This document shows positions 27,288-36,596 of a DNA stretch of 64,000 nt, piece after piece (position 1 is the stretch's first letter; each line of letters starts with the position of its first letter). Source of the stretch: an uncultured Eudoraea sp. (GTDB lineage Bacteria > Bacteroidota > Bacteroidia > Flavobacteriales > Flavobacteriaceae). The notes beneath the pieces are model-generated. The model did no database searches. It saw only the letters and a program-made list of their open reading frames with translations, and was not told the origin of the DNA. The position numbers were made by a program, and so were the translations under genes. Location of the stretch: assembly GCA_947258405.1 (NCBI GenBank), contig CAMYIE010000009.1, positions 96,149 to 160,148 on the forward strand, given 5' to 3'.

Positions 27288-29050
27288 GGCTTGCCTGCAA
27301 CAGCTATGGGTGTATTGATTAAGGTGAACAAATTACTATTTACTTTTTTCTGAGTTATTCTGAAGAGTTGTGTCTCACTTTTCTCAAAAGGAGTACCGTA
27401 GTTGTAGTAGATGGTAGACTTCAAATAGGTCGGGTCGAAGGTTTTATTTCCAATATATTTAAGGTTGATCTGCCATTTGCCGGGCATTGTATCGTCAATA
27501 AAAAATTGTTCTGATGAATACCCTTCGAGTTTTTCCTTTTTTATCTGTTCAGCATTATCCTTATAAATATGTTTCCAGTTGTAATAGCGATTCTCCGGAT
27601 TAACAAATTGTAATTCGAACTCCGCGTCTCCATTGTTCCACTCAAAGACCATCCTGGTTCCATGATTGACCGCCTTATTTACATCTTCATCAGTAGCAAT
27701 AAAATCAGTTCCCTCTAATAAATTATCAAAATCGGTTTGGATTATGGAATCGATTCCGTCCAATACAGGTTTAGATTTCAGATCCTTATAAAGAATATAC
27801 CTCGTAAGAAGCTCAATTGACCTTACGGTATCCAAGTTTTTCAGATATATATGGGCGAGATCCCGATAAGACTGGCCGTATTTTGGCCTGAGTCTAAGAA
27901 TTTGCTTGTAAACGCTCAGTGCCAAATCGAATTCTTCAATTTCTTCCAGCGAATAAGCCACAGATTTGAGAATAACTGCATTTTGTGAATAATTTTTAAC
28001 TATACTTTTTAATACGCTCAGATAATAATCCCTGGCTCTCCATTGCTGCATAAAATATCGACCAACATCCATTTGGTAAAAAGCTGAAGGATGTGAAAGC
28101 AAATCCTTATTTTTTAAATAGTTAAGCGCCTCTTCCAGTGTTTCGGATTTCTGTAATATTTCAATATCCCTTGGTATCGGTACCTTATCGACACTGCCTA
28201 ATTCAGATTCTCTAAAAATATTATCTCGTAATCTGGCCTGGTCATAGGGTATCTTTTCTCCCTGTTCATTCCTTTCGAAAGTGCCCACTTTGGTATTTAT
28301 CACTATCAAACCTCCTGCGGCCGCGGCTCCATAACGAACCAGAGCACCTGGGGAATTAATGACCGCTATTCTTTCAATATTAGCTATATCTATCCAGGTA
28401 GGTGCTTCGTTATAAGTGATTCCATCAAGCTCATAAAGCGCAGGGGCCGGATTTGAGATCGAGTTAAATCTTCTAGGCAGAAATGCTACAGGACGGGTAG
28501 GATCTCCCGGTGGCCTGTATATTCTCATTCCCGGAACTTTAGATTGCAGGGCAGTTAGAAAGTCTATCCCAGCCATACTCAATTCTTTGCCTTCCCAAAC
28601 ATTTACTTTAAATCCCATTCCTTCTCCGTTGATAATACCGAATCCGGTTTTTATTAGGTTTTTATCTTTAGGGTACAGTTCGGCCAGGGCCTTTTGGGAG
28701 CGTTTTCGCTTTTTAACCACTACTTCATCCAATTCTTCAAAACGCGGTTCCATTGCTATGTTGACGATAGATGTAACGTCTTCTACAATAACCTCAACGG
28801 TCTCCATACCAAGGTGGCTGTAAACCAATGTTTCCCCAGGCGAGGCCCGCAATTCATAGAATCCATTCTCATCGGAAACTGCAACAATATCCGAATCAGC
28901 AATAGTAATACTTACATTATACATGGGTTTACCCTCATCGAAGATCCTTCCGGAGATTAAATTGCTATTGGATTGTGATAAACCCAGGACAGTGTTAAAA
29001 AGAAAACTGACCAGTAAAATGGAACGAAGCCAGGGGGCTTTGAGTTTCAT
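27284..29050 (-). CDS. Secreted protein with CarboxypepD_reg-like and SusC-plug-like domains, TPR and C-terminal beta domain, no barrel
   Basis: 588 residues from the ATG at 29050 (a TTG two codons earlier is the other choice). Order: signal peptide (1-25), carboxypeptidase-regulatory-like domain with LVYSHLGMETVEV (about 28-105), a TonB-receptor plug-like domain ending in AAAAGGLIVINTKVG (about 115-255), a helical TPR-like part (about 290-440) and a C-terminal beta domain with FELQFVNPENRYYNWKH (about 455-588). There is no 22-strand barrel, so it cannot be a normal TonB-dependent transporter. It is the closest relative in the window of the next gene upstream, which lies 87 bp away on the same strand. 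Confidence 0.82.
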   Translation of the reverse strand: MKLKAPWLRSILLVSFLFNTVLGLSQSNSNLISGRIFDEGKPMYNVSITIADSDIVAVSDENGFYELRASPGETLVYSHLGMETVEVIVEDVTSIVNIAMEPRFEELDEVVVKKRKRSQKALAELYPKDKNLIKTGFGIINGEGMGFKVNVWEGKELSMAGIDFLTALQSKVPGMRIYRPPGDPTRPVAFLPRRFNSISNPAPALYELDGITYNEAPTWIDIANIERIAVINSPGALVRYGAAAAGGLIVINTKVGTFERNEQGEKIPYDQARLRDNIFRESELGSVDKVPIPRDIEILQKSETLEEALNYLKNKDLLSHPSAFYQMDVGRYFMQQWRARDYYLSVLKSIVKNYSQNAVILKSVAYSLEEIEEFDLALSVYKQILRLRPKYGQSYRDLAHIYLKNLDTVRSIELLTRYILYKDLKSKPVLDGIDSIIQTDFDNLLEGTDFIATDEDVNKAVNHGTRMVFEWNNGDAEFELQFVNPENRYYNWKHIYKDNAEQIKKEKLEGYSSEQFFIDDTMPGKWQINLKYIGNKTFDPTYLKSTIYYNYGTPFEKSETQLFRITQKKVNSNLFTLINTPIAVAGKP

Positions 29051-29137
29051 TAGCAAGAATGATTTTTCCTACAATATAGTAAAAAATGCCACAAATGGAA
29101 AGCAGTCTCAGTCTGCCGCAATGCCAGATCACTCCGG

Positions 29138-31309
29138 TTAATCGATGACCAGCTTCACCAACTGTTCTTCGTTATCCTTTTCATGGAGACGAACTAAATG
29201 AACTGTTTCCTGCTGGCCCGATCTACCGAAGTCTTTAATGACCTTACAACGAAGGAATAAAGGGGTCTGATCTGATGCTTCGGGATTGCCAAGGTATTTT
29301 ACATTGATCAACCATTCGCCTTTGGACTCTTGTCCTATAATTTCAAACTCTTCCCTGCTGAAACCCTGTTCCCACTCCTGTCTAAGACGGGGTCCATTAT
29401 CAAAAGATGTATGTTCCCAATTAAAAAACCTATTCTGGGGGTTTACAAATTGTAATTCAAATTCTGCCTCCTGATAGTTCCATTCGAAAACCAATCGTGC
29501 TTTGTAGGTTAAATTATTGCGGTAGTTGACAGGTAAATCAGATAAATCTAGGGAGCCAGGTTGCTGGTAGACCAGGTTTTTTATTTCGGTATCTATAGAC
29601 TTTTTTAATCCCGAAAAGTCTATATCGGGGTTCACACTGCCATCTGCCATACGCAACAATTCATCGAGGCTCTCCTGATAACGTTGATTGTGTTTTAGGG
29701 CCATCGCATAGTCGAAGTAGGACTGACTCATTTCTGGGAACCTCTCAAGTAATTTTTCAGCGGTTTCCAATTCCAGTTCATGTAAATTCTTCTCCTGACA
29801 TTTAAAAAGCATAGCCCTGAGTGTATTGTATTTTAGGCTATTGTCTTCCAGCACATTGGTAAGAATCCTCAACGCCAAAGGTTGGCTCGCCGAATTGAAA
29901 TACTGGAAAACATCGATGTAGAAAGCCGGTGCTTTTTCATATGCTGCTCTTTGATCGAGGTATATGTCATAGGCCTCCTGCAAATTTTTGGCCTTTTTCA
30001 GGGCTTTTAAATAAGGCGTTACCAGTGTCCTGGAGGAAACCTTAAGCTTCCCTTCATAAATATTGTCGTTGAGCAAAGCGAGGTCTTTTTGCTCTCTTTC
30101 CTCACCATACGTCCCGGTTTTGGTTCGTATGAGAATTACCCCGTTGGCACCCATACTTCCAAATCTGTTGGTAGCGGCAAGGCCTTTGAGTACTGTGATA
30201 TCAGCAATGTTTCTGGGATCAATAAAGCCGGTGTCTACGATTCGGCCCGTAGCGGAATTCGATTGCTGAAGGGCAATACCATCTATTACTATTAATCCAT
30301 AGTTGTTACCCAGGATCGAATTACTGGGCCTCAAAATCACCTGACTGAGATCGTCATTCTGACCCAGTCTCATTCCCGAAAACTTACCCTGGGTGGCATT
30401 ATTTACCGTTGTAGAAACATCGCCTATCTCCTCCTCCGAAATTGACTGTACAGCATAGCCTACCGCATCGTTGTTTTTTTTACCATAGGCTGTTATCGAC
30501 TCTTCAGCCGGCTCTTCCTTTTCCCCGGTTACCACAACCTCTTCGAGGGTAATCCCGTCGGCAGCTGAGAGTCTGATATCTATATTGGGATTCGCACCTA
30601 GTAATTTTTCGATCTTATTTCCTTCTCTTTCCTCGAGAACCAGAATATCACCTTCCGTTGCTTCTATGGCATATGAGCCATCGGCTGCTGGTTTTACTCC
30701 TCGTTCTTGTCCCTTGATAGAGATGCGTACAATTTTACCCGTCATCTCATTACCATGTATTTTACCAAAATACTCCTGTTTACCGGAATCAGGGGTTGTT
30801 ACTTTTTCAGCCAGATTTGCAATGTTCCCCCCACTCAATATGGCCAGAAGGTTCAGATTGGCCTGATTGTAATATGCCTGACTGTTCACCACTGTTACCT
30901 CCCCTTCAAAATAAGGACTCTCTATGGCAGTGTTTTGATGCCCATCTGTAAATATCAGGATATTGCCCTTCATGGCATATTCGCGCAATCCACTAAAAGA
31001 AGTACCCCCGTCGTATGTCAGTTCTTCAAGCCTTTGCTTTAGAAGATCCCAACCCCCGGATTTAATGCTAAATTTCTCTCTTGCATGAACGGTATTACTA
31101 AATAGCAATAAGTTGACCGTGGTATTCTGATGCTCGGAAAAAAAAGACTCCAGAAATGCGAATTCCTTATCCAGGTCCCGTTCCCTCATCGAAAGGGAAG
31201 TATCCCAACACAGCGTGGTTGATGGACTCTCAAGCTGCGCAGATAACACCCCTGGCATCACCCAACAGAGTAGCACGCTCAAAATTACTTTTGAAAATTT
31301 TTTTATCAT
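29138..31309 (-). CDS. Secreted VWA + plug-like + TPR protein, paralogue of the downstream gene
   Basis: 723 residues: signal peptide (1-24), von Willebrand A domain (about 28-155) with a MIDAS-type DTSLS, a short regulatory-like beta domain ending in the EEVVVTG box (about 175-262), a TonB plug-like domain with GLIVIDGIAL and MGANGVILIRTKTG (about 275-395), a TPR-like helical part (about 415-590) and the same C-terminal domain as its neighbour (FELQFVNPQNRFFNWEH, about 610-723). No barrel follows the plug. Its ATG overlaps the stop of the M24 peptidase gene (ATGA), so the two are translationally coupled. Confidence 0.82.
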   Translation of the reverse strand: MIKKFSKVILSVLLCWVMPGVLSAQLESPSTTLCWDTSLSMRERDLDKEFAFLESFFSEHQNTTVNLLLFSNTVHAREKFSIKSGGWDLLKQRLEELTYDGGTSFSGLREYAMKGNILIFTDGHQNTAIESPYFEGEVTVVNSQAYYNQANLNLLAILSGGNIANLAEKVTTPDSGKQEYFGKIHGNEMTGKIVRISIKGQERGVKPAADGSYAIEATEGDILVLEEREGNKIEKLLGANPNIDIRLSAADGITLEEVVVTGEKEEPAEESITAYGKKNNDAVGYAVQSISEEEIGDVSTTVNNATQGKFSGMRLGQNDDLSQVILRPSNSILGNNYGLIVIDGIALQQSNSATGRIVDTGFIDPRNIADITVLKGLAATNRFGSMGANGVILIRTKTGTYGEEREQKDLALLNDNIYEGKLKVSSRTLVTPYLKALKKAKNLQEAYDIYLDQRAAYEKAPAFYIDVFQYFNSASQPLALRILTNVLEDNSLKYNTLRAMLFKCQEKNLHELELETAEKLLERFPEMSQSYFDYAMALKHNQRYQESLDELLRMADGSVNPDIDFSGLKKSIDTEIKNLVYQQPGSLDLSDLPVNYRNNLTYKARLVFEWNYQEAEFELQFVNPQNRFFNWEHTSFDNGPRLRQEWEQGFSREEFEIIGQESKGEWLINVKYLGNPEASDQTPLFLRCKVIKDFGRSGQQETVHLVRLHEKDNEEQLVKLVID

Positions 31310-32652
31310 CGTCCTTGATGTGATTTAGGCCTCGGGATTAACAATAACTCCGTTTGCCTGCCATTCACATAGCGGAACCCTGTTTCCCCGTAAAAACCTG
31401 CTTCTTCAAGCATTATTCTGATATCCCTTTTCCATTCCGGGATATGTACGGTCGTATTCAGTTCGATGGCATAGACCGTATTATAGTTCAGGGCATAATT
31501 TTCCCCATCGTCTTTCATAACGCCATCCTGCGCATCCCACATTCCTATAGTTGTACCTGCCGAATGACCATAAGAACCCAGAGGATGGGTATAAATAGCC
31601 GGTTTGAGTCCAGCCGCACGTGCTTCTCTCAATGCATTTGCGAGGATCTCGTTCCCGGTAAGGCCCGTTTTCATGTTTTTGGTCAGATAGTCCTGAACAG
31701 CATTACCCTCTTTAAGCCCGTTGATCAGAAAATCCGGAGCTTTGGTTTCACCGGGTTTTAGAACATAGGCCAGTTCCTGACAATCGGTGTTTAATCTCAG
31801 GTAGGTGATGCCAAAATCGCAATGCAGTAAATCGCCCGGGCGTATCACCATATCCCCGGGACGGCCCGAGAAGGAATACAGATGGCTCACCAATTCTTCA
31901 CTGGTCCTTTGAACGTCTACTGTAGGATGGAACCAGGTTTCAAGGCCAAGATCAGTTACTTTTTGTCGCATCCACCATTCCACTTCGGTAGTGGTGGTAA
32001 CGCCAGCAGTGATAACCTTTTCGGAAAAAGCCTCGGCGATTATATCATGGGTAATATCGACTAACTGATTATAAAGTACCATTTCTCTTTCTGTTCGGGT
32101 TTCGATCCAACGAACCGCAAGTTGTTCTGCCGATTCGATCCTCGAATGAAACTTAGAGGGTAGATATTCCAAAAACTCTTCATAATCGGTCTTCACTAAG
32201 CCATCAGCTATATTGTGATCCTTCGAAAAATTTAAACCTATGGACTTCGGATTTCGTTCTTCTATCAGCGTCACTAACCGACGCCACTGATCGGGTTCTT
32301 TTTCCTTATCCCAGGCAGAACGGATTTGTTTTCCGATATCATAACGGGCCACCGCCAATTTTTCTATGGTATCCCGGGCGGCATCTCTGTAAAACAAAAG
32401 GATGGTTCGCCGCCGTGCATTGAGCCAGGTGGAAGGTAACATTGTCTTTAGTACAGGATCCTCATTGTATTCCCTGGAGATGATTACCCACATATCAAGT
32501 CCGGCCTGATCCATAAGCTCTGGAAGCAGTGTATTAAAACGTTCTTCGAGAATTTCATCGATCACCATCGATCTCTGTTGCTCACTAAGAATTTGTTGGC
32601 CATGGGCGTTACCAAAAAGGAATAACAGTAATATAAAAGCTAGAATTCTCAT
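31306..32652 (-). CDS. Exported M24 family metallopeptidase (Xaa-Pro aminopeptidase-like)
   Basis: 448 residues from the ATG at 32652, which puts the signal peptide MRILAFILLLFLFGNAHG first; an ATG six codons upstream is less likely. The C-terminal pita-bread domain keeps the five metal ligands: aspartates in HCDFG and NTDCQ, the histidine in HPLGSYGHS, and glutamates in AIELNT and near RQTELL. The N-terminal domain resembles creatinase/prolidase. It should remove N-terminal residues before proline in the periplasm. It overlaps the VWA gene by 4 bp, so these three secreted-protein genes likely form a unit downstream of menE. Confidence 0.85.
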   Translation of the reverse strand: MRILAFILLLFLFGNAHGQQILSEQQRSMVIDEILEERFNTLLPELMDQAGLDMWVIISREYNEDPVLKTMLPSTWLNARRRTILLFYRDAARDTIEKLAVARYDIGKQIRSAWDKEKEPDQWRRLVTLIEERNPKSIGLNFSKDHNIADGLVKTDYEEFLEYLPSKFHSRIESAEQLAVRWIETRTEREMVLYNQLVDITHDIIAEAFSEKVITAGVTTTTEVEWWMRQKVTDLGLETWFHPTVDVQRTSEELVSHLYSFSGRPGDMVIRPGDLLHCDFGITYLRLNTDCQELAYVLKPGETKAPDFLINGLKEGNAVQDYLTKNMKTGLTGNEILANALREARAAGLKPAIYTHPLGSYGHSAGTTIGMWDAQDGVMKDDGENYALNYNTVYAIELNTTVHIPEWKRDIRIMLEEAGFYGETGFRYVNGRQTELLLIPRPKSHQGR

Positions 32653-32732
32653 TGGGTATAATTGAACCATGAAAATACTGCTTTTTGAGCAGAATTAAGT
32701 GCACTCAAACAAACTTAAAGAAACTAATGGAC

Positions 32733-33812
32733 CTATCGAATAACCGCCCAATCGTAGATGTCAGGCCGATTGATTTTTCCATTTTCAGTTTCCGGAAATT
32801 TCTCCATACTAAGGATTTCTTTCGGGATTTCATAAGGAATCTTGCCGTACTGCTCTCGAATTGCATTAATAACTTCTTCCTTATTTACCTGACCTTCAAT
32901 GACCAAAACCAGTCGCTGGCCCAAATCATCATCCGGAAGACCTAACAGGATGAACCTATTGTCGATCAAACCCGACAACTTTTTCTCAATCAGTTCCGGA
33001 TATAGTTTTACTCCCCCTGAATTGATCACATTATCCACCCTCCCCAACCAATTAAACCGATCAGGACCGATCAATTCTACAATATCATTGGTACGTATAG
33101 TCTGGACGGGGTCCCATGGTAATTCGATTACCAAACAACCTTTGTCGTCCTGAGAAAGCTTGATCCCGGGAAGAACGGTAAAGGGTATTGCAGTATCTTC
33201 TCCTATAACCGGCTCGATTATGGGCTTTAACGCGATATGGGAAGCGGTTTCGGTCATTCCGTAGGTTTCATAGACCTTTGTTTCAATGTCGCTGAGCATA
33301 TCGGCATCTTTTTCAGAAAGCGGTGCCCCACCAACTATAATTGTTTTGACCCGATCGAGGTGACGAAATGAGCTTCTGAGTTGAAGCGGGACCATCGCGC
33401 AAAAATCGAATCGGTTTAATGTTTCTAAAAGCGGACTGGAAGAGGGAGATACCAGCTCCAAACTCCAGCCAAGCACCATCGCCCGTACAAGCATCATCTT
33501 CCCTGCTATATGCCCGGCTGATAAACAAAGAAGTGCTTTTGTCCCCGATTGAAGGCCAAGGAATTCTGCAGTAGCCATGGCAGATGCCATCATCGACTGT
33601 TTTGTGAGTGCGATATTTTTAGGTGGTCCTGTGGAACCTGAAGTCTTTACTATTACCGCAGGACTATCGGATAACCAATCGAGCAAAAAATCGCCTATAG
33701 GTCTTTCGTACTCTTCACCTTCCTTTATAAAACTATAACCCACTTCAAGCAATGCGTCCCTGTCGCAGACCAGCCCATTAAGACGAAAGTCTGAGTGAAT
33801 TTTACCGGTCAT
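32733..33812 (-). CDS. menE: o-Succinylbenzoate-CoA ligase (AMP-binding)
   Basis: 359-residue, shorter-than-usual adenylate-forming enzyme that activates o-succinylbenzoate with CoA for menaquinone synthesis. It has the P-loop-like VKTSGSTGPPKNIALT (about residue 57), YGMTETASH (about 189) and GRVDNVINSGGVKLYP (about 265), with the catalytic lysine region NGKINRPD near the end. Flavobacterial MenE proteins are short like this one. The start overlaps the CPBP protease stop by 11 bp, and it closes the menC-CPBP-menE block. Confidence 0.9.
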   Translation of the reverse strand: MTGKIHSDFRLNGLVCDRDALLEVGYSFIKEGEEYERPIGDFLLDWLSDSPAVIVKTSGSTGPPKNIALTKQSMMASAMATAEFLGLQSGTKALLCLSAGHIAGKMMLVRAMVLGWSLELVSPSSSPLLETLNRFDFCAMVPLQLRSSFRHLDRVKTIIVGGAPLSEKDADMLSDIETKVYETYGMTETASHIALKPIIEPVIGEDTAIPFTVLPGIKLSQDDKGCLVIELPWDPVQTIRTNDIVELIGPDRFNWLGRVDNVINSGGVKLYPELIEKKLSGLIDNRFILLGLPDDDLGQRLVLVIEGQVNKEEVINAIREQYGKIPYEIPKEILSMEKFPETENGKINRPDIYDWAVIR

Positions 33813-34764
33813 CGATTTCTTTTTCTAAAAGGCTATCGTCTTTCACAAGGGGTTTAACGTCTCCCAGCAGTCTTTCTTTCCAGTTGTTCCAGCCATATCG
33901 TTTTGCAAAAATGATCAGGAGAATAGGATATATAACCAACACGGGCAAGAAAACGTCCCAGCCGAGTCCTGGTTCTGAAACATCCCGATAGAGGGAGTTG
34001 GTTTGAAAGGCGGTCCAGTCTGCGGTTACCAGGATGGCAGCCGTAAGGTTATTTGCCGCATGAAATCCAAGGGCCAGTTCAATTCCGTCGTCCATCAGGG
34101 TCATGATACCCAAAAACAAGCCGGTTCCCATGTAGAAGACCATGATCCCGTAGCCAAGTTTATCTACTTCCGGATTAAAAATATGCAGGAGTCCGAATAT
34201 CAGAGAGGTAATAAGCAGTGGAATCCATTTCTTACCCGAAAGAATACCGATACCCTGCATTAGGTATGCCCGCATATAATACTCCTCAAAACTGGTTTGT
34301 AAAGGAATAAATAATACGGCTATGACCAATAGTATCAGAAAGGGTATTGCATTAAAATTAAATTCATAGTCTTCGGGCGATAGATAGATGTCGAGCAGAA
34401 TAAACAAAGTAGAAACAATAGCCCATAGTACAAAGGCAAAACCAATGCGTTTCCAGTCTATTCGCGATCTGATAGTCGTTAGTGAAGTCATAGATTGACG
34501 GTGGAGCATTTTAGCCGTGAGAGCGACGGCCAATAACCCGACAGCAAAACTAAACAACATCAATAGCAGAAATAGATTCGATCCAAGCATTTCGGCCATG
34601 GCAGTGATGTCTGAGGGAAAATCACCCGTATCGATCATTTTATATACCAGAGCCCCCATTAAAGGTACTGCCCCGACAAATTGCCAGGCAAAGAAAATGA
34701 TAATCGTCCCCAAAAAATAGCGCCCCCAATCATGCAGCCCTTTAAAGCCTTCCTCTATGAACAT
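33802..34764 (-). CDS. CPBP family intramembrane glutamic endopeptidase
   Basis: 320 residues, about eight membrane helices, with the three CPBP motifs: EEYYMRAYLMQ (EExxxR), FGLLHIF (FxxxH) and HAANNL (HxxxN/B). These residues form the glutamate-based active site of Rce1-like proteases. Its position between menC and menE, overlapping both by about 10 bp, is a recurring flavobacterial arrangement but the reason is unknown. Could have a structural role in the membrane rather than a menaquinone one. Confidence 0.88.
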   Translation of the reverse strand: MFIEEGFKGLHDWGRYFLGTIIIFFAWQFVGAVPLMGALVYKMIDTGDFPSDITAMAEMLGSNLFLLLMLFSFAVGLLAVALTAKMLHRQSMTSLTTIRSRIDWKRIGFAFVLWAIVSTLFILLDIYLSPEDYEFNFNAIPFLILLVIAVLFIPLQTSFEEYYMRAYLMQGIGILSGKKWIPLLITSLIFGLLHIFNPEVDKLGYGIMVFYMGTGLFLGIMTLMDDGIELALGFHAANNLTAAILVTADWTAFQTNSLYRDVSEPGLGWDVFLPVLVIYPILLIIFAKRYGWNNWKERLLGDVKPLVKDDSLLEKEIDDR

Positions 34765-35807
34765 ACTTCCTGAATTAAATTTGCGGGCCAGTCTTTTCCG
34801 CGATCGTAATATAACATACCCTGTCGGATTTCAAGCGGAGATTCAAAATTATTAGTGTAAAGACTGCCGGTACCCAGCCCCTGGTAAACAGAGGTGTTCA
34901 ATGTGCAAGTCCACTGGGCAATGGCATTTAAACCGATATTGCTCTCCAGTGCACTGGTGATCCACCAGCCGCTACCGAATTTTTTCGCCAGTTCGATCCA
35001 CTCTTGTGATCCACCAAAACCACCCACAAGACTTGGTTTTAAAATTATGTATTGAGGACGGACCTTTTCCAGCATTGCGTTTTTTCGATCCAGACCGAAT
35101 ATTCCTATCAGTTCCTCATCGAGCGCTATTGGCAAAGTAGACTTTTTACAAAGGCTTGCCATTACATCCCATTGACCAGGGGCGATGGGTTGTTCAATAC
35201 TATGAATGTGGAATTGAGACAGTAGTGTTAGTTTATCTAACGCGTCTTCAGGATCGAAAGCCCCATTAGCGTCGAGCCTGAGCTCAACTTCCTTTGCAGA
35301 GTATCGTTGCCTGAGTGCTTTTAGAAATCGGACTTCGGTCTCAAAATCAAGCGCACCGACCTTCATTTTAATACAACGAAACCCTGACGCAATCTTTTGA
35401 TCTAGTTGATCGTAAAGGAAAGATTCCTCGCCCATCCATATCAATCCATTGACAGGTATAGAGGATTTTCCTTCGGTAAAAGAGGAAGGAAATATTATAA
35501 ATGGATCTTGGGCGGTAAGGGATCGAAAGGCCTGTTCCAAACCGAATTGAATACTGGGAAAGTGTTGCAGTCTCTTAATAAGAGTATTAAGTCCCATAGA
35601 GATCTCTGCACATGTCTCAGACAACACATCCTGGTATTCGGTAACATCGTCGATACTTAGTCCCTTCAGCAAGCCACACTCCCCTATTCCCAGACTATCT
35701 CCTTCCTTTAAAATAATGAAATGGGACTGCTTTGAATTAAGAACGCCTCTGGAGGTACCACTTGGGTTTTTAAAATCAAGAACATATTTGCAATGATGGG
35801 CCTCCAT
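34755..35807 (-). CDS. menC: o-Succinylbenzoate synthase (enolase superfamily)
   Basis: 350-residue enolase-superfamily enzyme that dehydrates SHCHC to o-succinylbenzoate. The catalytic first lysine is in CIKMKVG, the metal-binding acids in RLDANGAF, SIEQPI and ALDEEL, and the second lysine in IILKPSLVGGFGG, all in the expected order. It uses an ATG at 35807. Its stop overlaps the CPBP start by 10 bp. Confidence 0.9.
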   Translation of the reverse strand: MEAHHCKYVLDFKNPSGTSRGVLNSKQSHFIILKEGDSLGIGECGLLKGLSIDDVTEYQDVLSETCAEISMGLNTLIKRLQHFPSIQFGLEQAFRSLTAQDPFIIFPSSFTEGKSSIPVNGLIWMGEESFLYDQLDQKIASGFRCIKMKVGALDFETEVRFLKALRQRYSAKEVELRLDANGAFDPEDALDKLTLLSQFHIHSIEQPIAPGQWDVMASLCKKSTLPIALDEELIGIFGLDRKNAMLEKVRPQYIILKPSLVGGFGGSQEWIELAKKFGSGWWITSALESNIGLNAIAQWTCTLNTSVYQGLGTGSLYTNNFESPLEIRQGMLYYDRGKDWPANLIQEVCS

Positions 35808-35891
35808 ATTAATTTGTGCAGTACTTAAGCAGACAAGAACCTCTTATAAATGCCTGGTCGGTGAATTTCTGATGTAAATTGGGCACATCTT

Positions 35892-36572
35892 TTAAAGGGA
35901 CAAAGAGGCTCCAATATCGAGTAAATGAAGTGTTTTACCTGCCTTTTCAAAGGCATCTTTTGCCCGGTCATGGTCTATCTCTATATACCCGAAAGTATCG
36001 TAATGATATCCCAAAATCTTATCGCATTCCAAAAACTTTGCTGCGATGACTGCATCATCGATCCCCATAGTGAAATTATCACCAATAGGTAAAACGGCCA
36101 TATCTAATTGACCTTCTGCCGGGATGAGTTTCATATCCATGGTTAAAGCAGTATCTCCGGCGATATAGATTCGCTTTGTATCGGTCTGTAGAACAAAACC
36201 ACCAGGCTGCCCTCCGTAGGATCCATCAGGAAAAGAAGAGGTATGAATTGCCTGGGTATATTTTAATCGGCCAAAATCAAAGTTCCAGTTACCGCCATGA
36301 TTCATAGGGTGAGCTTGCAGTCCCTGGTTTCCATAGTATGTCGCTATTTCATAATTACTGACAATTGTAGCGCCGGTTCTTTTAGCAATGGCCTCTACAT
36401 CGAGAATATGATCCTGATGGGCATGGGTTACGAGAATATAATCGGGGTTAAGGGCGTCGATATCAATAATCCCGGCTGCCTTTTCATTTCCGGTGATAAA
36501 GGGGTCGACCAGAAGGTTAACATCATTTAAATCTATGCTTAGGGCGGCATGGCCCAGATAGGTGATTTTCAT
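35892..36572 (-). CDS. UPF0173 metal-dependent hydrolase (MBL fold)
   Basis: 226 residues, metallo-beta-lactamase fold, with the full zinc motif HAHQDHILD (HxHxDH) near residue 52, plus AGDTAL and GYHYDTFG for the remaining ligands. It belongs to UPF0173, whose substrate is not known; in flavobacteria it often sits near the men genes. The gene follows the histidine kinase by 24 bp and precedes menC by 84 bp. Unlike the lipoprotein at 21717 it keeps the first histidine. Confidence 0.85.
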   Translation of the reverse strand: MKITYLGHAALSIDLNDVNLLVDPFITGNEKAAGIIDIDALNPDYILVTHAHQDHILDVEAIAKRTGATIVSNYEIATYYGNQGLQAHPMNHGGNWNFDFGRLKYTQAIHTSSFPDGSYGGQPGGFVLQTDTKRIYIAGDTALTMDMKLIPAEGQLDMAVLPIGDNFTMGIDDAVIAAKFLECDKILGYHYDTFGYIEIDHDRAKDAFEKAGKTLHLLDIGASLSL

Positions 36573-36596
36573 GCTTTATAAGTTTCTACTTCAAAT

